A stretch of DNA of 64,000 nt from Talinum fruticosum (Eukaryota; Streptophyta; Magnoliopsida; Caryophyllales; Talinaceae), in contig JAITYX010000006.1 of the NCBI GenBank assembly GCA_021018815.1, forward strand, positions 1,701,001-1,765,000, read 5' to 3'. Position numbers and translations under genes: made by a program. The stretch's first letter is position 1, and every line of letters begins with the position of its first letter. The notes beneath the pieces are model-generated. The model did not search any database and was not told where the DNA came from. It saw only the letters and a list, made by a program, of their open reading frames with translations. Shown one piece after another: positions 59,190 through 64,000 of this stretch.

Positions 59190-59790
59190 GTATAGACACG
59201 GCAATCGGGTCATTCGGTTCGGGTTAAGTTCGGTTCGGTTCAACTTCGGGTCGATCTTGTTCGGGTTCGGTTCGGTTTCGGTTTGGGTCAACTTCGATTC
59301 AGTTCAACTTTGGGTCAATCTTGTTGGGGTCAGGTTCGGTTTGGTTCGGTTCGGGTTAATTTTGATCGGGTCAACTTCAGGTCGTAATCGGGTCACTTTT
59401 TGGGTCAAAATCTATTCAAAATTGTAACCACCAAAAAAATTGTACCACTATAGGCACAAAAGTCCATCCTAAGAGACTCACTAAAAAAATGTGGGTTGAG
59501 TCACTTTTATTCGGGTTGAATCGGTTCGGATTTGATTCGGTTCGGGTCATTTTGGGTTCGGTTTGTAATCGGGTCAATCATATTTTAGGTTGGTTCGGTT
59601 TCGGTTCGGGTAATTTTGGTTCACGTCGGAATCAGGTTCATTACATTTCGGGTCGATTCGATTCGGGTTGGTTCATTTCGGTTTTGGGTCAAAATTGGTT
59701 CAACTGTTTCGAATGTCGGTTCGGTTTGGGTTTCGGGTCGTTCGGGTTCACCCGTTCGGTTCGGTCGGCTTTGCCGAGTCTAGCCGGGTA
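59190..59790. repeat. GGTTCGGGT-type array, copy B
   Basis: Reverse complement of the array at 36385-36988, with the same unique core at 59395-59480 and matching termini (GGCAATCGGGTCATTCGG at the left, CCGTTCGGTTCGG at the right). It lies between the Tat pol end and the antisense ORF, flanked by CTGGG and CCGGG. Confidence 0.8.
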
Positions 59791-59839
59791 AGATCCGATT
59801 AAGTATGAATGGGCCCCGCCGGTTGGCCTTAAACTTCCC

Positions 59840-62620
59840 TCATGGTTCCTGAATTGGTGCTCTTATCTCTTTAAGGACCATATCCCCAATTCGCAAGTTG
59901 CGAGGTTTAACCTTCTTATTAAATGCCCCGGATATACGAGCTTGGTATATTTGGACATTGTGTAAGGCGTTGAGGCAATTTTCATCCAATAACACTAACT
60001 CCTCATAACGTGCTTTGGCCCACTCAGCTTCTAGAATTTGGCTCTCGTCAATTATCTTTAATGAAGGAATGACAGTCTTAAGCTGGAAGGATTGCTTCCA
60101 TGTCATAGACTAAAGAATAAGGCGTTGCTCCCTTAGAGACTCTCAAAGAAGTTCTATAAAACCCCACAAAGCAAAAGGAAATTTATCCGGCCAATCCTTA
60201 TAAGTCACTGCCATTTTCTTTACTATCTTCCGAATATTCTTATTAGTAGCCTCAGCTACTTTGTTAGTCCGAGGGCGATACGAAGAAGACTTGTGATGTT
60301 GGATTTTATACTTATCTAACAAATCCGCCACTTCCTTCTTAGAATGACTACCATGGTCACTTATTAACTCGTGGGGCACCCCATAACGGCAAATAATATT
60401 CGGGTCATGAATTTGGCTACCTGTTTCGACGTTAGAGTTGTGTAGGAAGCTGCCTCTACCCATTTGGTAAAGTAGTCAATTGCTACTAACACAAATTCGT
60501 GATTGATGAAGAATTGGCCAGCCAACATCCCGATGGCTCGTTGGGCTCTAGGTGTGGAGTCCAAGGGATACTCTTGCTTATCCAAATACCGATAAATATC
60601 ATGATACCAACTGGTGTGGTCAATATTAGACACTTCCAAGGTATAGACATGCACAGAGTGACTCAGTCGCTTAATGTGAACAGGCATTGAGTGAATACTA
60701 GTAGGGATATTGATCATGGATTCTAACTTAGCTAATGCATACACAAATTAATTATCATCCCTAATAAGGTAAGTGAAAGAGATATTCTCAAAATGTTTAG
60801 ATAATTCTGTCAAGTATGCTTGGTAAGGTGAATGGCTTCACTACGTATCTTCCACCTTTGCGAAATTTGATTGATGATCAAATTGGAATATCCAAAACCC
60901 CGATATTCTTGACCCCGATTTTGTTTGCAGCCTTAAGTCTTGCGATACAAGCCTCGTACTCTGCGGCGTTATTGGTGACCTCGAAGTCGAGTTTGGCTGA
61001 AATGGGAGTATGTGCTCCCTCCGGCAAGACTAAAAGAATTTCTACCCCAAAGCCCTTCCGATTGGAAGCATCATCAAGTACACTTGTCCAAACATTCACT
61101 TCTACTTGTAAAATGTCTTCATCCGGAAAGTCAAGGTGTTCGGGTTGCGATTCGGGCATAGGTAAATCGGTTAAGAATTCCGACACTATACCCCCTTTGA
61201 TTGCTTTTTGAGGGACGAACTTGAGTTTGAATTCCGATAGCATGACGAGTCCATCGTTCTATCCTACCGCTAATAGTCGATTGCTTAAGTATGTACTTAA
61301 TAGGATCCATAGGTGCTACCACATGTACCGTGTGGGCTAACATGTAGTGTTTGAGCTTCTTGGTAGCCTAGACTAAAGCCATATATGTCTTCTCTAGTGG
61401 TGTGTATCTAGTCTCATAATCCAAGAAATTCTTACTTAGATAATAGATCGCACGTTCTTCTTTCCTGTTTTGTTGAACTAGCATGGCTCCCATAGCGGTT
61501 TACGTTGTGATGAGATATAGAAGTAAAGGTTTCCTTAATTGGGGTAGAACTAACACTAGAAGATTAGATAGGTATTCCTTAACCTTCTCGAATGCTTGTT
61601 AGCTCTTAGCATCCCAAACTGGCTCATATGCTTTCTTTAACTTCTTGGAAATGGGTTCACGTACCATAGTCGGCTTTGATATGAAATGACTAATGCACCG
61701 CAAACGTCCCAGGAAACCTCTTATCTCATTTTTCGTACTTGGTGGAGAGATCTCCTGAATAGCCTTGATCTTAGATGTATCAACCTCGATGCCTCTAAGA
61801 CTAACAACATAACACAACAGGTTTACCGGAGGTTACCCCAAAGGCACACTTTTCGGGATTAAGGCGCATGCTCGTATTTCCTGAGTCTATGGAAGAATTT
61901 TCTCAGGTTGGGTAAGTGCCCTGCCCTATTTTTAGATTTTATGATCATATCATCTACGTAAACTTCAGCTTCTTTATGGATCATATCATGCGGTAGTGTC
62001 GTTGTTGTCCTCTCGATATGTCGTACCAGCATTTTTGAGCCCAAATGGCATCACCACATAATAGTAAACTCCCATTGAGTGACGAAAGTTGTTTTCTCCA
62101 TGTCTTCTTTAGCCATCTTAACCTGATTATATCCGGCATAACCATCCATGAACGAGAATAGAGCATGACCCGCTGTATTATCTACTAGAAGATCGATATG
62201 AGGCAACGTGAAATCATCCTTAGGACTGACCTTGTTTAAATCCCCGAAGTCGACGCATATACGAACTTTGCCATCTTTCTTTGGGACGAGAACTATATTT
62301 GCTACCCACCGAGGATAGTGAACTACCTTAATGAACCCCGTCTCCAACTATTTCTAAACCTCTTCCTTAATCTTCAAGGCCTATTCTGGTTTCATCCTCC
62401 TCAACTTACGCTTAAGCGGCTTAGCATCCTCACAAAGCGGAATTTTGTGTTCTACTATACTTGGATTCAAAGTTTTCTAAATCTTTACTTCTTGGGGTTG
62501 ATCAACCGACCCCAGATTAATTGTTATTGTTTCCTCTATTATTGGTGAGCGATTTTCACGATCTTCTATAGCTTTTATTAATTCTTTAGGGATTTCTTGT
62601 TCATCATTAGAGGTAAAACA
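59840..62620 (-). pseudogene. Tat/Ogre-type Ty3/gypsy pol
   Basis: Reading right to left, the pre-RT region has INLGSVDQPQEVKI (about 62510) and KPLKRKLRRMKPE (about 62400, with stops). RT has WVANIVLVPKKDGKVRICVD and KDDFTLPHIDLLVDNTAGH (62347-62051) and YVDDMIIKS (YVDD 61960-61949). RNaseH ends MDPIKYILKQSTISGRIERW (about 61300). A second RNaseH follows (SNRKGFGVEILL and DFEVTNNAAEYEACIARL, 61100-60940), which marks the Tat lineage. Integrase retains D (AIDYFTKW, about 60490), D (SDHGSH, about 60355) and E (VAEATNKNIRK, about 60250). The C-terminus reads VLKEIRAPIQ. Frame broken repeatedly. It is cut upstream by LTR8. Confidence 0.85.
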
Positions 62621-62853
62621 ATTAAAAGCGAGGAAGATGCAAAGAGTAAGTGAAAAGGTTCACTTTATTGAAAGAAGTGACGAGTACATCGGACTCGGAA
62701 ATAGAATTGGAAATGACTCGAATTAGGAAAAAACTAGAAACAGATGAGCGAAGTACAAGCCCTAGTACTAGACTCCGAGAGAGGATGGGCTCGTTGGCTA
62801 ACAACAAACTCTTAGCCCTCCTCAACATCAATCCAAGTAACATGCTTGGATCC
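62621..62853. other. Short segment between Tat pol and LTR8
   Basis: An open frame on the plus strand (62650-62901, MKRFTLLKEVTSTSDSEIEL...) is not recognised. Its end runs into the LTR, so it is not a complete gene. Confidence 0.3.
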
Positions 62854-64000
62854 CGAAGGTTTGCTCGGGAGAGTCCGAGTCACCCTAGAGGGGGTGAATA
62901 AGGTGATAGAAAATTCTTTGCGAAAGCACACTCTTTTTGACGAAAAGAGGCAAAGACAGTTTCGAGTCTAAACACGGGGTCGAAAAGATTGGACTCGAAA
63001 CCAATGAATCGGAATAAACAAGTGCGAGTAAGGTCATGTCCGAGTCTAGAATGAACTCGGAAAGAGAACACAGAGATTTTACGTGGAAACCCTCCTGGGG
63101 CAGAAAACCACGGCCCGTGTCAATCCGGACATGAAGTCAAATCCACTATTTTGAGTCCACAAAATACCGTTAACCGATCGAACCCGAGTTGCTCCCTTGG
63201 ACAACTCTATACAAGTTTTCCTAGACTCGAAGTTACCTTATCTGATCTAGTACTTCCTAGCTGAGATAACCTTTACAGACTAGGGACAACTAAGTTGAGT
63301 TAACCTTTACAGACTTAGTCAAGGGACCTTACAAAGAATGTAAGAAGAGTTTGTAACTAAGTACAAGACCTTACAACTCGGAGAGTAAAGAATTACAGAA
63401 TGGGAGTTGTAAGTAGAAGATTGAAAGTAAATACAATGACTTTTCTCAAGTATGAGTATTAACAATAGATTCGGCAATCTTCAAGTCTTGTGAGGTGGCT
63501 TCTATTTATAGATAACCAAGCGAGTAGCCGTTATCTTTATCTCGCTGACCGAGAGTCCTCTCGTGACCGTTGATAAGGGCTTTCCGAGTCACTCGGAAAG
63601 TATCCGTTGAAATATGGACGTTGGACAACGGTTTAACTCTCTTGGAAGTCCCAAAACCATCGGTTGTGTCTTGAAAAATGAGGTGGAAACCACCGTTAGG
63701 CTTAGCGTTCCAGTTTTCCGGATATGGAAGCGGACGACTTCGACACAATTTTCCGGGACTAAAGCGGGGAAGGTGAAAAGCCATATCTCGCTGGTGATTT
63801 GACGTTCGAAGCCGGCTACTTTTGTAGTTTGAAAAGGTGTATCCTCGAATGAATAACCTACAAAAGTAAATCAATTCCGGTCCTCAAAGTATAAAATACT
63901 TTGGTCCGAAGTTAGACACGAGATAATAAAATAATTATGATAATTACACAATTGATTATCCGAGTCGAAACGAGGTGGAATTTTCCGAGTCTAATATCCA
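62854..64000 (-). repeat. Copia LTR (LTR8), truncated by window edge
   Basis: It starts CGAAGGTTTGCTCGGGAGAG (TGAAGG with T to C) and matches LTR1 throughout. The left flank has no PBS, so it is either the 3' LTR of an element extending beyond the window or a solo LTR. TATA box 63510-63501 (minus). Confidence 0.88.

Larger units (their letters stand above)
46050..62853 (-). mobile_element. Tat/Ogre-lineage Ty3/gypsy element, split by copia D
   Basis: Minus-strand pol (62620-59840) has the Tat order RT, RNaseH, second (archaeal-like) RNaseH, integrase. Downstream of pol, on the opposite strand, lies a DUF7745-like ORF (46211-58672). Tat-lineage elements are known to carry extra ORFs in either orientation, so the two parts plausibly form one element. 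LTRs are not identified. The left end is uncertain and the right end is replaced by LTR8 at 62854. Confidence 0.6.

Noticed and set aside
62650..62901. 83-residue plus-strand ORF before LTR8
   Set aside because: Not recognised, and it reads into LTR sequence at its end; kept only as a note.
3444..64000. LTR1 and LTR8 as the two ends of one giant element
   Set aside because: LTR1 has its PBS on the left, so its element extends left; LTR8 has no PBS or PPT partner in this window.

Overview
This is a plant nuclear genome window made almost entirely of transposable elements. The evidence is degenerate Ty1/copia, Athila and Tat/Ogre-type Ty3/gypsy retrotransposons, a CACTA transposon with a CTT target duplication, and plant-only accessory proteins (plant mobile domain, DUF7745-like, plant transposon protein). 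I found no intact host gene, no tRNA or rRNA, and no CRISPR array. The species cannot be told from this sequence.

One Ty1/copia family dominates. It is SIRE/Maximus-like (Sirevirus), minus strand, with about 1.45-1.58 kb TGAAG...CTTCA LTRs, an initiator-Met-tRNA type PBS, gag-PR-INT-RT-RNaseH, and an extra ORF (ORF3) between pol and the PPT. Eight LTR copies are present: 3444-5020, 6374-13522 (split), 18547-20039, 27767-36300 (split), 36989-38462 (solo), 46363-47878, 55689-57208 and 62854-64000 (cut by the edge).

Layout: (1) 1-5020, 5' part of element A. (2) 5021-6373, Tat-like LTR debris and a ~38 bp tandem repeat. (3) 6374-36300, a nested complex. The outer copia element sits in the tandem repeat, which resumes at 36301. 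Its 3' LTR carries an LTR unit (X1) that itself carries another (X2, TSD CTGGT). Its ORF3 carries a CACTA element. A second copia element (M) lies in its gag. Its 5' LTR carries an Athila deletion derivative (Y). (4) 36301-43122, a GGTTCG-type array, a solo LTR and two long gypsy-type LTR units. (5) 43123-45690, a spliced plant-mobile-domain pseudogene. (6) ~46200-62853, a Tat-lineage element with minus-strand pol and an antisense DUF7745-like ORF, split by copia element D (46363-57208, both LTRs, imperfect TSD). (7) 62854-64000, a further LTR.

Two points stand out. First, ORF3 of M and of D is preceded by its own TATA box, a CT-rich leader and a conserved cluster of TCCAACGGTTA-type sites, which match the plant G2/M MSA consensus; this suggests an internal promoter inside the retrotransposon. 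Second, copies of the same sequence differ again and again at CTG/CAG (CHG) sites, as CTG versus CTCG, CCG, CG or CTA. These changes break universally conserved motifs in one copy and not in another. This looks like a systematic base-calling artefact at methylated CHG sites plus real deamination, so the frameshifts called here overstate how degraded the elements are.
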